Assembly: GCF_011386835.1 (NCBI RefSeq)
Contig: NC_088791.1
Coordinates: 34,260,998-34,324,997 of the forward strand
Direction: 5' to 3'
Source of the DNA: Chrysemys picta bellii
Taxonomy: Eukaryota > Chordata > Testudines > Emydidae
DNA: 64,000 nucleotides
Shown: positions 44,746 to 57,025 of the stretch, in pieces
Layout of the letters: each line of letters starts with the position of its first letter
How positions within the stretch are numbered: the first letter of the stretch is position 1
Notes under the pieces: generated by a model
What the model saw: the letters and a program-made list of their open reading frames with translations, nothing else
The model's database searches: none
What the model was told of the DNA's origin: nothing
Made by a program: the position numbers and the translations under genes

Positions 44746-45913
44746 GCACTGCCCTATGCATGCCAAAGAGTTCAGTGGGAGTTTTCTCTGAATGAGGCTT
44801 GAGTGAGTACTTTAGAACTTCTCCCATTTTTTTCTCTTAACATGTGATATATACTTCAGTGCAACATGCCCTCTATACTGTCAAGTATTGGTGATTGTAC
44901 ATGGTCTTTCTTTTTACCTTTTAATACTTTCTTGTTAGTTTAATTATTGCTAACAAAATGGTAATATTTCTAAATTAACTTTTTAAAGTAAAGATCTAAT
45001 AGTTTTCCTTTTAGCAATTTTTTTAACAACGCTATCAGATGAAACAAGATTGCTTGCATGGGCTTTGGTTTTTTTTGTTTTTGTCAGGAATATTCTGCAT
45101 TTAGTGCTGAAGATTTCTCTGTGGAGATTTGCTAAAGTGTTGTCCCAGAAGTGATCACTTGCTGGTTAAAGTTTTATGTGAGATCATATAAAAGTAGACT
45201 TTAATATGTTGAGCTAATCTAAATCATTTAGCCTATGTTGCTTACAAAAAGCTTTTAGAGAATACAGTAAAGATGCTGGAAAATTGTTTGTGAAGTCTCT
45301 TTTGGATTATGCTGGAGATTGGGACATGTCATAATTTAAAGATACAAACACTGACTTTTCTGTGCGGAGTCCTCTCCTTTTTACCCTGTCTCCTTTTTAC
45401 CCTTTGCCTAGCAAAGAACTAGCTGTGTCCTTTCAGTTATCTTTAGTCATGTTTCACCATTTTAAATTCTCTCTCATTCTTAACGGAGAAAATAAATAAG
45501 CTAAGATCTATAGATTTATTGAAAATTAAGCTAAGGTGATGTGATAGTTCTCCTGCTCACAACCAAGAGAATTAAATGACACCGAAAAGTTGAGTTGTAT
45601 GAGCTTATCTCCATTCTCATGGGGTAAGCGTCTTGCAATTCACTGATGTGGCATCTCCTTTTCTAATGATTCCCAGTACATACATGGTCAGTCATTCCTC
45701 CCTGTCTCAGTAGTTGCTCCCCAACCCCCCATCTTGTTTTGCCAACATGCAAGAAGCAGAAGCTTACACTCATATGTCCCACTTTCAGAGTAGCATGCAA
45801 CCAGCTTTCTAAACAGTTATCGTTGTTTTAGTCCAGTAAGCAGAGTTTAAAGAGCCAATATATTCAGTTTATCATCATACCAGCATCGAGGCGTCATAAA
45901 CAGTATAATCTTC
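44746..45913. other. Unassigned AT-rich DNA
   Basis: Nothing recognised. Confidence 0.5.
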
Positions 45914-45928
45914 AACAAGGAGAAACGT

Positions 45929-46132
45929 ATCAGAGGGGTAGCTGTGTTAGTCTGGATCTGTAAAAAGCAACAAAGAGTCCTGTGGCACCTTATAGACTAA
46001 CAGATGTATTGGAGTATAAGCTTTCGTGGGTGAATACGCATGCGTCTGACGAAGTGGATATTCACCCATGAAAGCTTATGCTCCAATACATCTGTTAGTC
46101 TATAAGGTGCCACAGGACTCTTTGTTGCTTTT
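45929..46132 (-). mobile_element. Foldback PLE with 74-bp arms
   Basis: A 204-bp insertion flanked by a 15-bp target duplication AACAAGGAGAAACGT (45914-45928) and AACAAGGAGATACGT (46133-46147, one mismatch). The head TCAGAGGGGTAGCTGTGTTA is followed by arms 45963-46036 and 46059-46132. The arms differ at two positions and flank a 22-bp spacer. In the right arm, plus strand, CTGACGA (46046-46052) precedes GAAAGC (GAAA at 46070-46073), the hammerhead-like pattern with a weaker stem. Same class as 38150-38380. Confidence 0.85.
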
Positions 46133-46147
46133 AACAAGGAGATACGT

Positions 46148-46504
46148 TAGAGTGACATTTCTCTTGGACAGCATTATAATTTAAGATACTTTTTAAAACA
46201 TGCTCTCAACTGATTTCTCTTTAGTAGAGTAGCATCACATCATTGTATGCATTTTGATAAACATACATTTCTGCTCTCCCAATATATGAGCCCTTCCCTA
46301 GTTTTATTATGAGAATATTTCATGTTTCTCATGCAATGAGTGCTGGACTTCTTAAAATTGACTCTTCCCTCCGCAAAACTTTAATTTTGCAAGTTTCAAT
46401 AATGTCTGAGAAGACTATTTCTGTGGGCCAAATGTATCGCTGATAAAAATGGGAGCAACTTCACTGACATCAGTGAAGTTTTGCTTGCTTTTTCTAGCAA
46501 TATA
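46148..46504. other. Unassigned DNA between two PLEs
   Basis: Nothing recognised. Confidence 0.5.
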
Positions 46505-48225
46505 AACCTAGCTGTAAAAAGAACAGGAGTACTTGTGGCACCTTAGAGACTAACAAATGTATTAGAGCATAAGCTTTCGTGGACTACAGCCCACTTCTTC
46601 GGATGCATACAGAGTGGAATAAATATTGAGGAGATATATATACACACATACAGAGAGCATAAACAAGTGGGAGTTGTCTTACCAACTCTGAGAGGCCAAT
46701 TAAGTAAGAGAAAAAAAACTTTTGAAGTGATAATCAAGATTGCCCAGTACAGATAGTTTGATAAGAAGTGTGAGAATACTTACAAGGGGAGATAGATTCA
46801 ATGTTTGTAATGGCTCAGCAATTCCCAGTCCTTATTCAATCCTGAGCTGATTGTGTCTAGTTTGCATATGAATTCCAGCTCAGCAGTCTCTCGTTGGAGT
46901 CTGTTTTTGAAGTTTTTCTGTTGTAATATAGCCACCCGCAGGTCTGTCATTGAATGACCAGACGGGGTTAAAGTGTTGTCCCACTGGTTTTTGAGTATTA
47001 TGATTCCTAATGTCAGATTTGTGTCCATTAATTCTTTTGCGTAGAGACTGTCCGGTTTGGCCAATGTACATGGCAGAGGGGCATTGCTGGCACATGATGG
47101 CATATATCACATTGGTAGATGTGCAGGTGAACGAGCCCCTGATGGTATGGCTGATGTGATTAGGTCCTATGATGATGTCACTTGAATAGATATGTGGACA
47201 GAGTTGGCATCGGGCTTTGTTACAAGGATAGGTTCCTGGGTCAGTGGTTTTGTTCAGTGATGTGTGGTTGCTGGTGAGTATTTGCTTTAGGTTGGGGGGT
47301 TGTCTGTAAGCGAGGACAGGTCTGTCTCCCAAGATCTGTGAGAGTAAAGGATCATCTTTCAGGATAGGTTGTAGATCTCTGATGATGCGCTGGAGAGGTT
47401 TTAGTTGGGGGCTGAAGGTGACAGCTAGTGGTGTTCTGTTATTTTCTTTGTTGGGCCTGTCTTGTAAGAGGTGACTTCTGGGTACTCGTCTGGCTCTGTC
47501 AATCTGTTTTTTCACTTCAGCAGGTGGGTATTGTAGTTTTAAGAATGCTTGATAGAGATCTTGTAGGTGCTTGTCTCTATCTGAGGGATTGGAGCAAATG
47601 TGGTTATATCTTAGAGCTTGGCTGTAGACAATGGATCGTGTGGTGTGTCCTGGATGGAAGCTGGAGGCATGTAGGTAAGTGTAGCGGTCAGTAGGTTTCC
47701 GGTATAGGGTGGTATTTATGTGACCTTCGCTTATTAGCACAGTAGTGTCCAGGACCGCTTGTGTGGATTGATCTAGGCTGAGGTTGATGGTGGGATGGAA
47801 ATTATTGAAATCATGGTGAAATTCCTCAAGGGCTTCTTTTCCATGGGTCCAGATGGTGAAGATGTCATCAATGTAGCGCAAGTAGAGTAGGGGCGTTAGG
47901 GGACAAGAGCTAAGGAAGCGTTGTTCTAAGTCAGCCATAAAAATGTTGGCATATTGTGGGGCCATGCGGGTACCCATAGCAGTGCCGCTGACTTGAAGGT
48001 ATATATTGTCCCCAAATGTGAAATAGTTGTGGGTGAGGACAAAATCACAAAGTTCAGCCACCAGGTTAGCTGTGACATTATCGGGGATACTGTTCCTGAT
48101 AGCTTGTAATCCATCTTTGTGTGGAATATTGGTGTAGAGGGCTTCTATGTCCATAGTGGCCAGGATGGTGTTTTCTGGAAGATCACCGATGGATTGTAGT
48201 TTCCTCAGGAAGTTGGATAATTGTC
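46505..48225 (-). mobile_element. Penelope-like retroelement, 5'-truncated
   Basis: This 1.7-kb PLE lies on the minus strand. It starts abruptly in the RT near 48222 and ends at the PLE tail: TTCTTTTTAC at 46516-46507 on the minus strand, preceded by AAGTGGGCTGTAGTCCAC and GAAAGCTTATGCTC. The hammerhead-like core reads CCGAAGA instead of CTGANGA, so a conserved U is lost. The tail is the likely source sequence for the foldback PLE at 6931. No clear target duplication. Confidence 0.9.
46798..48222 (-). pseudogene. PLE reverse transcriptase plus GIY-YIG endonuclease, frameshifted
   Basis: The main open frame (48154-46880, 424 codons; the Met is internal, because frame-consistent coding QLSNFLRKLQ...LATMDIEALYTNIP continues up to the truncation near 48222). 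The RT shows DIEALYTNIP (motif A), SGTAMGTRMAPQYANIFMA near 56-74, and LRYIDDIF with YIDD at 94-97. A Cys-rich linker CNKARCQLCPH (311-321) is typical of PLEs. The GIY-YIG endonuclease follows: VIYAIMCQ, then MYIGQTGQSLRKRINGHKSDI (YIG at 363-365, Arg372, His378). Near 46960-46980 a frameshift moves the C-terminus (TPSGHSMTDLRVAILQQKNF...AELEFICKLDT) to another frame, ending at 46798. Confidence 0.92.
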
Positions 48226-51200
48226 ATATTTTTAAATGGGCAACACCAAATTACTGTATAATTCTAGTGTTGTGAGGTCTTTTGGGGTGTTTACCTTCTC
48301 ACACCGAGCCCTTCATTGTGGTATCTGAGCTCCTAAACAGGACATTGCCAAGTTTGATTTGCTGTATATTTTATCTACTATGATTTTTTTTCTGGGCTGC
48401 ACAATCATCATGAGATGTGCACTTGTCACTGGCATCACAGTAGTGATGAATGCACACTTATGTAAGATGTGGTGATAGAAGTAGTGTCACATTGATTTTT
48501 CCAATCTTTCAACATAAGCTCTGTTGGAGGAGCAGGATTAAACAGTTCATGTATTACATATGGACAAAACTTCAGCGGTTGTAAACCAGAATAACCCTCT
48601 TGATATCAGTGGAGCCCTGCTGATTTGACACCAACTGAGGATCTGGCCCAATTATTTTTCTTTTTGGGGAAAACATATTGCAGTGCTCGTCTTTTAAATA
48701 AAGATGAGAAATTCCAGCAGCCTAGTACTTATTAGCAAGCTTTTAATAACAAACTAACATGCACTGCAAAATAGGAAAACTTCATTATTATATGGCTATT
48801 AGTTTTCACAGAATTAATATCCATAGCAGAAAAAATAGACTCTAAAAATAAGATTTGTTTACAGTCATTTTAATTGTATATTAATGTTTACTGTAATTTC
48901 ATACAATTGTGGTGACATTTTATTCTTCTAAAGACAAGATCCATTTTGGGAACGCTACATTTAAATGTGAAGTGTCCAGGCTAACACAAAATGATCCTTC
49001 CTTCCTAGAGTAAAAGATCTGTTGTGACAACTGAGGAGTCTATTTTCTCCTAATAACAGGACACATGCATTTCTTCTATTGATTGAATTACATGTTCATT
49101 TGAAGAAAAAAATAAAATCCTATGGGAGCATGAAGAAATTTGTTCTAAAATAGCTTTCTGATGTGACTTCAGATTAGAACAGGAATTACTCACCAGTCTT
49201 TGTCCATAGATTTCAATTGTCCTTAGTTATAAGTATGACAATACATGGACCTTGAGCTGGAAAGATAAGTATTGTTCTGATGTTGTTTACATTAAGTGCT
49301 GGAGTTGTTTTCTCTTTGTCTGGTCCTGACAAAGAAAATGATTGCTAGTACCGCCTTTGTTAGAGATTGAGATTGAAAAAGAAATGATACTACAGTTCAA
49401 TTACAATATGACAGTGCTGTTCATGAACCTAGCCTGGGCGAAGCGATCGCTATGAGGAATGTTTACTTCTACAGCTAGTGCCTACATGCCAAGTTTTACT
49501 GCACAGTCGGCAGTAGCCAGACCTCCCAGTTCTAGAATATGCTTGGACTCTGCTTCCCCAATCTTAAAGGCAGTCTCCTTCCTCATGCCACCCTTACTCA
49601 TGTTGATCTCCATGGAACTACTTGTGGAATAAGGTACTACTCTGTGTGAATAAGGGTGGTATGCTCTTGGTCTTACTGAAGAAAACTGGTCCTAGCTCCC
49701 TGAGTCTGACATCCTGGACTCTTAAGCCATAAGCCACTACAAGGACCATTATTCATCCAGTAGGCTTAGGGAGCTTCCCGTGTTTTGTGTCAGAACAGAC
49801 AAAGCTATTGTTCCAGTATTCAGTGTCTCCCACTGTACGAACAACTTTGAGGACTCAGGGACTGAAATGAAACTGGGGGTAACCAGCCAGAAATAAAATA
49901 AGCTGTTAATGTAAATTCTGGAGCCTTATTCCAGTTTCTGAAAATCAACAATATTTTAAGTTTTCCTTTTCGTATTAGACAAAGCTGCCAAATCTGCAGC
50001 TGCAGAAGGCCCCCATTCCTCCTTCTGCTAGATCACTGGGGTCCCATTTCACCAGGGGCAATGATAGTGGGATGACTACCACATATGATCTAGTGCCAGT
50101 TGGTGTACAATTCAATCTACTTCATGCTGACTTCTCTGTGGCTATAACAGGGGAAGATACATGCACTAGTTTTGGGCATGTTTCTTCCTGACCCCTATCT
50201 TTGGAATACAAATAATTCTCTATTTTTGGCATGACAGAGCTATTCATGGTAGGTGGGTAGGAAGTCCTAGATTGAATCTTGCAGACGGGCTGTGTTGAAT
50301 AGTTTCACAGGGAACCCTAGATTTGTTTGAACTGGTCCTGGAGAACTATAAAACCAGGTGAAGTAGCTGAACGCAATAGAAGACAATTTGATACAGTTCT
50401 GGCAGGCTATTTAGTCCTCCTTCTCCATTTTTTTCCTCTTGAAATCTCAAAATACTGGCACATCTTTATGTATAGGTGCTTGAATGCTTTGTTTTTTCCC
50501 AATTAGTCAAGGCCTCAAAACATACAATCACTGCTTGTTAGAAAATATTGCAAATAGTGCAAAGTTTCAGTGCTAAGGATGTTACATTGAAATGTGTTAA
50601 TAATCGTCATTATTGTATATGCAAACCAAGAGATGAATGTAATTTATGTGTCAGCACTCTGTGGCAAAATGAGCTTCTGCAAGAGACAAATGAAAAAAAT
50701 CCCTTTTCTGAAATGACAGGATGTCCAGAAATGTGAGTCTTGTAAATAATGTTGATTTTTTTTCTGTATGCAGTCCAAAGAGCTTGTGTAACTTGTGCAT
50801 TTCTACTGTAATGCAGTGTAGGCTTATGACTTTGTTCAAGTTTTGAAGATGATGTGTTGTCAAAATTTCATGCCAGCACTTGTTTTGCCAAACATTTTAC
50901 TAGGAGGAACAAGGAATCCAACCTGGTTATCAAAATTTGACAGTTTGAGTCAGCATGAGGAATTTTTAGGTTTCCATGTCAACAGTTTTGTCTCTCTCCA
51001 TTTACAGTTATGTCTCCATGATTTCTCTTCTCCCTCCTCCCTCATGTGCCAAATTATATAGCAGATTGGCTTGTGTTTAGCAATTAATAGATATATTTAT
51101 AATCGAATGAATTTTCTGCAATGAAGATGAAACCTTTATTGGTCTACATAAATTGCATAGCACATAAATTGTTTTGAACTAGTGTCCACTGTATGTAATC

Positions 51201-51838
51201 TGATACAATCAGCATGAGTAAATGATAATTGAGCTTCAATTAACAAATTAATAAAGACTGAATCCTGTGCTGTAATCACGAGCATTGGGAGCAGGAGATC
51301 AAGATTCTGTTCTCTATTGTGCATGACTTCCTGTGTGATCTTAAGTAAGTTGCCTTTTCCCAGGTTTTCAGAAGTGATCTCTATTTCTGGGTGCCTCCAT
51401 TTTTTGGGTGCCCAACTTCAGACACTGAAGGTGTCCTAAAGATCTTTTGGGTGCTGAACACCTTCAAGTGCCTTTCACTTCAGGTGGTATGTGCATTCGC
51501 GCACATATGTACGTACACACTCTTTCTCTCTCCCTCTCTCTAAACAAATCAATCTGTTTCATCTTCAGGCTGGGAAGGAAGGAAAATAGAGAAAGAATAT
51601 GTCATTATTTCTCACTTCAGTCACTGTTGTAGCCTCAGGGCTGCAGTAGATTCTAGGTGTGTTGCACTCCTCTCAGAGAGAGGGAATTTGATGGATCTGT
51701 ATAGCTAGGTATTCACTACCCAGCCCTCAGCCACTTCTGTCTTGTAGAGGATTAATCTCTAGCTCAGCCACCCCATATCAGCTTTGCAAAAACACACCAG
51801 AGCACTTCTGCTGAGTTCAAAACCTTCCAAGAAACTTG
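48226..51838. other. Unassigned DNA
   Basis: No gene or clear element. 48575-48652 (ACCAACTGAGGATCTGGCCC) is a common old amniote repeat fragment. A TC-rich tract lies at 51520-51542. Confidence 0.5.
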
Positions 51839-52645
51839 AGGGTGAACATAAGAACGGCCATACTGATTCAGACTAACGGTCCATCTAGCCCAGTATCCTG
51901 TCTTCCGACAGGGGGGCAATGCCAGGTGCTTCAGAGGGAATGAACAGAACAGGCAATCATCAAGTGATCCATTCCCTGTCTCCCATTCCCAGCTTCTGAG
52001 AAACAGAGGCTAGGGACACCATTCCTTCCCATCCTGGCTAATAGACATTGAAGGACCTATCCTCCATGAATTTGTCTAGTTCTTTTTTGAACCCTGCTAT
52101 AGTCTTGGCCTTCACAACAACCTCAGGCAAAGGGTTCCATAGATTGACTGTGCATTGTGTGAATAAATACTTCCTTTTGTTTTAAACACGCTGCCTATTA
52201 ATTTCATTTGGTGACCCCTAGTTTTTGTGTTATGAGAAGGAGTAAATAACACTTTCTTTCTTACTTTCTCCACACTAGTCATGATTTTATAGACCTCTAT
52301 CATATATCCCCCCTTAGCTGGCTCTTTTCAAGCTAAAAAATCCCAGTCTTATTAAGCTTTCCTCATATGGAAGCTGTTCCATACCCCTAATATTTTTGTT
52401 GCCCTTTTCTGTACTTTTTTCCAATTCCAACATATCTTTTTTTGAGGTGGGGTAGTCAGATCTGCACACAGTATTCAAGATGTAGATATATCATAGATTT
52501 ATATAGAGGCAATATGATATTTTCTGTCCCTTTCCTAATGATTCCCACCATTCTGTTAGCTTTTTTTGACTGCTGCTGCACATTGATTGGATGTTTTCAC
52601 AGAACTATCCACAATAACTCCAAGATCTCTTTCTTGAAAGATGGT
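51839..52645 (-). pseudogene. CR1 LINE 3' end, minus strand
   Basis: It begins at the CR1 3' terminus (ACATAAGAACGGCCATACTG, GGTCCATCTAGCCCAGTATC) and extends into the ORF2 C-terminus. Broken frames give YKIMTSVEKV and KTRGHQMKLIGSVFKTK, matching KIMSGVEKV and [17 protein letters not shown] of the copy at 14172-16147. It fades near 52645. This is the same CR1 subfamily as that copy, older and 5'-truncated. Confidence 0.85.
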
Positions 52646-54620
52646 GGAAAGAACTATTTGTCCTTTGCAATATGTATACACTTCAAATTTAGATATCCTT
52701 ACATTTTAAAATACTGGAAAATCTTTTTCTTCATTACTATTTGTCAAGACAGTTTTTTTTCTGCTACAACTAATAAAATTACAAAGAGTATGCATTACTA
52801 TATAATTGTACAGAATGCAATTCCCTGTGTATATTTTAGGTATGTAGTGAAGTTGCCCCTGCAGAATTAACTCAAAATAATGAATTCCGGTCCTGATAGG
52901 TAAAAAGCCATTAGTAGCAATTTCCTTTAGAAGAATCTCTCTGCAATTGGTTTGTGGAAAATTGAGAAAGATTAATAGCCATTGATCAGGCCTGATTCTG
53001 CTCTTGCTTACATTCGTCTAAATTAGCAATCGCTTCATTGAAGTCCATGGAGTTGCAGTATAACTCCAGTATACTGTCGGTGTCGCTCCAGTATATAGTA
53101 TAAGTCAGCGGAGTCTGTATAAAACTGGTATGAGACTTGAGCTCTCTATTCTGAATGGAGCATTGACCTATGAATGTCTGATTTTACACACAGTTTAAAG
53201 AGAGAATTGTCAGAAGATGTGGCAGGTCTTGTGCTGAAACCACACACATCCAGTTATATAAAACATATGGGGTGGTAGCAAGAAAGATTTGAACATGTAC
53301 AGTGAGTTGGAAAGGCAGAAATGAGCCTGTCTTTTTGTAACCTCAACATGATACAAATGTGTTTTTTTTTATTTAAAAAAAAAAAATCAATTACATGGTG
53401 TGCCAATGAGTCTTGCATTTAAAATCTCTTAATTAAATACCCAAGTTAGTTATTTTGGCAAAAAAGCAAACAACCCTCTTCTTTTCCTGAACCTTAATTT
53501 ATCACCTGCTGTTGCATTTTTTTAAATTTAAAGTACAAATTATTAAAAATCCACTAAAATGCCACAGCCACAATCTCTGGGTAAAGGCACTTGTTAGCAC
53601 TCTTTTAACTGTTTAGACCAACCCTAGCATTTATGAATCTGCTGCAACTTGCACTGTGACATCCACATTATAGCTGTTAATTTAACTGGATTCTTTCCTG
53701 AGAGGAAAATACATTTCTTATGCGACGGATCTTCTGAGCTCTCCTGTATGTAATTGGATTGTTTTGTTTTATTTTTAACTCTAATAGGTATTATATCAGA
53801 CTTCTCTTATGCTGATTAAAGGCCAAGGATCTCTTCAACAAAACAGTTCTTACACAGATCAAATATTTTCTTTCCTTGGCTTTGTTCTTCTCTGTAAGGG
53901 GAAAACATTCTACATGAGTGACTTGAAAGTGGGTAGGGTGGGAGGTACCTGGGCTAAGAAATAGTCCTTGAATTTACACACAATTCAGATGTGGTCACAA
54001 GTCTTTGAAGATGTGTAGAAAGCTATGCTGCCTCATTCAAGAACAAATAATCACACCAAATTTATTTACTAGGCTACTTTATTTTAAAAGATTTAAAGCA
54101 ACAGATTTGCCCAAGGCACTTCAGAGGGAAGATGGATGTATGCAAGTTTTGACAAGCCGTGTCTACCTAAATTATACTCATAAAATAGCTCCTCAGAGCA
54201 AATTAGGTTTTTTCTTCTTGTAAAAATGTATATTCTTCCTGAGATGGCATCCATCTATTTATTGCTGTTTTTCTTAGATAAAAGGTATGATGATATTTAG
54301 AGTCCCATCTGACATTGAAGAATGTAGTGCACATGCTGCTGTGCATGATGCATCAAATTATTTAATATTGAATAAAACTGGAGACAGATAAGGGATAAAG
54401 CCATGTACTGGTCTTAGCCCTTGTGTTTGAAAATTTCAGCACTTTGGAGGATTTATTGAGATGGATGGACTCTGTAAAGTGTACAGACAATAAAAGAATA
54501 ACAAAATACTAGTGTATAGTTTGGAGAGGATGAAGGTAATCAGAACATTAGGAGCTTGAGTCAACTCACACTAGGGGAAACTGGGAGTAGCTCTTTTGAA
54601 ATGTTGAAGTTACCCTAGTG
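52646..54620. other. Unassigned DNA
   Basis: 52981-53112 (CCTGATTCTGCTCTTGCTTA, CATTGAAGTCCATGGAGTTG) resembles an old palindromic amniote repeat; the rest is unrecognised. Confidence 0.45.
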
Positions 54621-54623
54621 TAA

Positions 54624-54795
54624 GGGCTTGTCTACACAGGGAAATTAACAAGGATAACCTATTCCACTCTTGCTATTCCAGAATAGTTCCCTATGTGGAC
54701 ACTGTATTCTGCAATGAAAGTGTCTTCATCAGGAATAATTACTCAGCTTTATCAGCTGATTCTGCTACAGTCAGTTTCCCCATAAAGACAAGACC
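54624..54795. mobile_element. Harbinger-like small MITE
   Basis: The ends read GGGCTTGTCTACACAGGGAA and, inversely, GGTCTTGTCTTTATGGGGAA, about 20 bp with mismatches. They sit next to TAA (54621-54623) and TTA (54796-54798), compatible with a TWA duplication. 172 bp, no coding capacity. Confidence 0.6.
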
Positions 54796-55035
54796 TTAGT
54801 GAGATCAGAATTGGTTTCTAAGTGTTAGGAGATTGCTTGCCTCAAGAGATTGGTAATGAGATATACAGCCTTTGACCTCCACGTCAATGATTTGCTTCTA
54901 TTTACATGTGGTAAGCAGGAGTTTGATTCCCATTCTGAAATGAATTTGTGGGCTCAGTCAAGTTCCTGTGTCCAACTCACAAAAGCCACCAACACATTTA
55001 GAGCTTGCAGATGAACTGTTCATGTAGGCAGCAAA

Positions 55036-55243
55036 CTGGGGTATGAATCTTGGCCACAATTAGCCTGCTGTGCACTAAGTGTTGGTGTGGACACTGCTAA
55101 AATGCATTAATGGTTCCTTAGTGCACTTTGATTTACCCCAATTTGAAAAGATTAAAGCTCACTAAGGAACTGTTAATGCATATCAGCAGGGTCAACACTT
55201 AGTGCACAGCAGGCTAGTTGTGGGGTAGATTCATATCTCAACT
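55036..55243. mobile_element. Palindromic MITE with ~90-bp arms
   Basis: The left arm (TATGAATCTTGGCCACAATT, AGCCTGCTGTGCACTAAGTG, TGCATTAATGGTTCCTTAGT) returns inverted on the right (ACTAAGGAACTGTTAATGCA, CACTTAGTGCACAGCAGGCT, AGTTGTGGGGTAGATTCATA). A short loop near ATTTACCCCAATTTG separates them. It is an almost complete foldback. Superfamily unclear; no target duplication found. Confidence 0.75.
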
Positions 55244-55672
55244 CCACTTGGGCTAAGTATTTGAGTAGAAACTTCCTTAGCATACTTGTTGGCTGTTTGT
55301 TTCAAGAGGGTAATAAAAGATTTAAATTTCCTCTTCACTGCCAAAAAAGGGATTTTTTTTTTTACTGCAGGATAACTGACGCGTATTCGCTAACCTGCTA
55401 TAAAATCCTAGTTGAGACAAGACACTAGTTTTTACCAAAAAGTAAATAAGCAATTTCAACCGTATGATAAAAATAATACCTTTTATTTGGCAGTGAAGAC
55501 TTATTCGAAGAGACACAGCACTTACAGCCCAGAGAGAGGAGGGGGCTTAAAGCCACCTTTTGTGCCCTCCCAATTTTGGGCTGCTTTTGGGGCTGAAGGG
55601 GACACTGGTGCAACTTAACTTTGGGGTCATCTGAGATACAGCAGCATGCCTATGCTGTCCTATAGGCTGCAG
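55244..55672. other. Unassigned DNA
   Basis: Nothing recognised. Confidence 0.5.
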
Positions 55673-55680
55673 CACTGGAA

Positions 55681-55882
55681 CAGGGATCAGCAACCTTTGG
55701 CATGTGGCCAGCACATCCCTTTGCCTGCGCTGCTTCCTGCAGCCCCGATTGGCCTGGCATGGCGAACCGCGGCCAGTGGGAGCTGCGATCAGCCGAACCT
55801 GCGGACGCGGCAGTAAACAAACCATCCTGGCCCGCCAGTGGATTTCCCTGGCGGGCCGCGGGCCAAAGGTTGCTGATCCCTG
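55681..55882. mobile_element. hAT-type MITE
   Basis: A 202-bp element with ends CAGGGATCAGCAACCTTTGG and, inversely, CAGGGATCAGCAACCTTTGG, identical over 20 bp. Flanking CACTGGAA and GTCTGGAA match at 6 of 8 bases. It is GC-rich, with GCGGGCC/GGCCCGC words inside. Confidence 0.85.
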
Positions 55883-55890
55883 GTCTGGAA

Positions 55891-56658
55891 TCTCCACTTC
55901 ACTGCAGGATGTTCTGCCTCCAACATGAGTCGCCTAGTCCCAGCTCTGTCCCTGGTACGTCTGCTATGCCAAGCTTGTGAGAGATAGTGTTAGCTCTGTC
56001 TTCTGTTGCATCTGCTGTGGGGGAATTGACTCTGGATGGATGGCTTTTAGGGCACCCTTTGCTTTGCTCCAGCCCTTTTATGTGGCATCATGGGGCCAGA
56101 AGGGGTGTGAGGATCTTGCCCTAAAAGAATGTGAGAAATAACATGTAATGACTGCCTGAACATATTTCTGTTTATAAAAAGAAATATATTCTCTGTGCTG
56201 TCAGACCCCTTTTACATGAATTCAAAGCCAAATTCTGCCCTCATGTATATATCTTCATCTTCAACTGATCAACAGAATTGTGTGCACACATCTGGGTAGG
56301 ATTTGTTTAATAGTTTTAATAATGGAAAAAGGCTTCTTGAGAAGAACCTGTTATATTTTGAATTTCATAACAATTTGAGATTGTCAAATAACCAGCTCAA
56401 ATGGAATAATTTAATCAAAGATTGATACAGCACTGTACAAAATACAGAAAGAAAAAACATACTTTACCACCCCTTGCAGATGTTGAAGAGAAGGTAGATT
56501 GGTCCTTTTCTCTGGACTTGATGGAATGATGATGGTGTTCATTCCCAATCTAAATGCCAAACCCTCTATCTTTTTATAGGGGATGAGACAAAGAAATTCC
56601 TTTTTTGGAAGGAACATTGCTTTCTTACAATTAATTTCAATGTGTTATGTTTTAGGCA
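55891..56658. other. Unassigned DNA
   Basis: Nothing recognised. Confidence 0.5.
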
Positions 56659-56880
56659 TTCTTCTTCGAGTGCTTGTTCATGTCCATTCCAATCAGGTGT
56701 GTGCGCGCGCACGTGCATAGTAGCTGGAAGATTTTTTCCCCTAGCAGCAGCTGTAGGGTTGGCCTGGGCGCTCCCTGGAGTCGCGCCTTCATGGCACCCA
56801 ATATAGAGCCCTGCTGACCTGCCACCCCCTCAGTTCGTTCTTAACGCCAGTGACGGTAGCTGAAACTTCCCTGGCTCTTG
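56659..56880 (+). repeat. Left inverted terminal repeat of DIRS copy B
   Basis: It starts CTTCTTCGAGTGCTTGTTCA and includes CATTCCAATCAGGTGTGTGC, an alternating GCGCGCGCACGTGCA block, TTCCCCTAGCAGCAGCTGTA and AATATAGAGCCCTGCTGACC. It pairs with 62190-62402 in reverse complement. Confidence 0.9.
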
Positions 56881-57025
56881 CTCCATCAAGAGGCATAGCA
56901 GCTTGTTTTATTCTTCTTGTTTAGTCAGTTAGTATAGTTTGTTACCTAGTTAATTAGTCGTAGATTCCATTACGGGGTTTTCCACCCTCCCCATTTCCCC
57001 CCCTTCTTGCTGCCCCGGGGCATGC

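Noticed and set aside
47428..47694. Plus-strand open frame of 88 codons
   Set aside because: It is antisense to the PLE RT/GIY-YIG coding sequence.
51360..51490. Short inverted words around GGTGCTGAACACCTTC
   Set aside because: It resembles an old amniote repeat, but too short and decayed to name.
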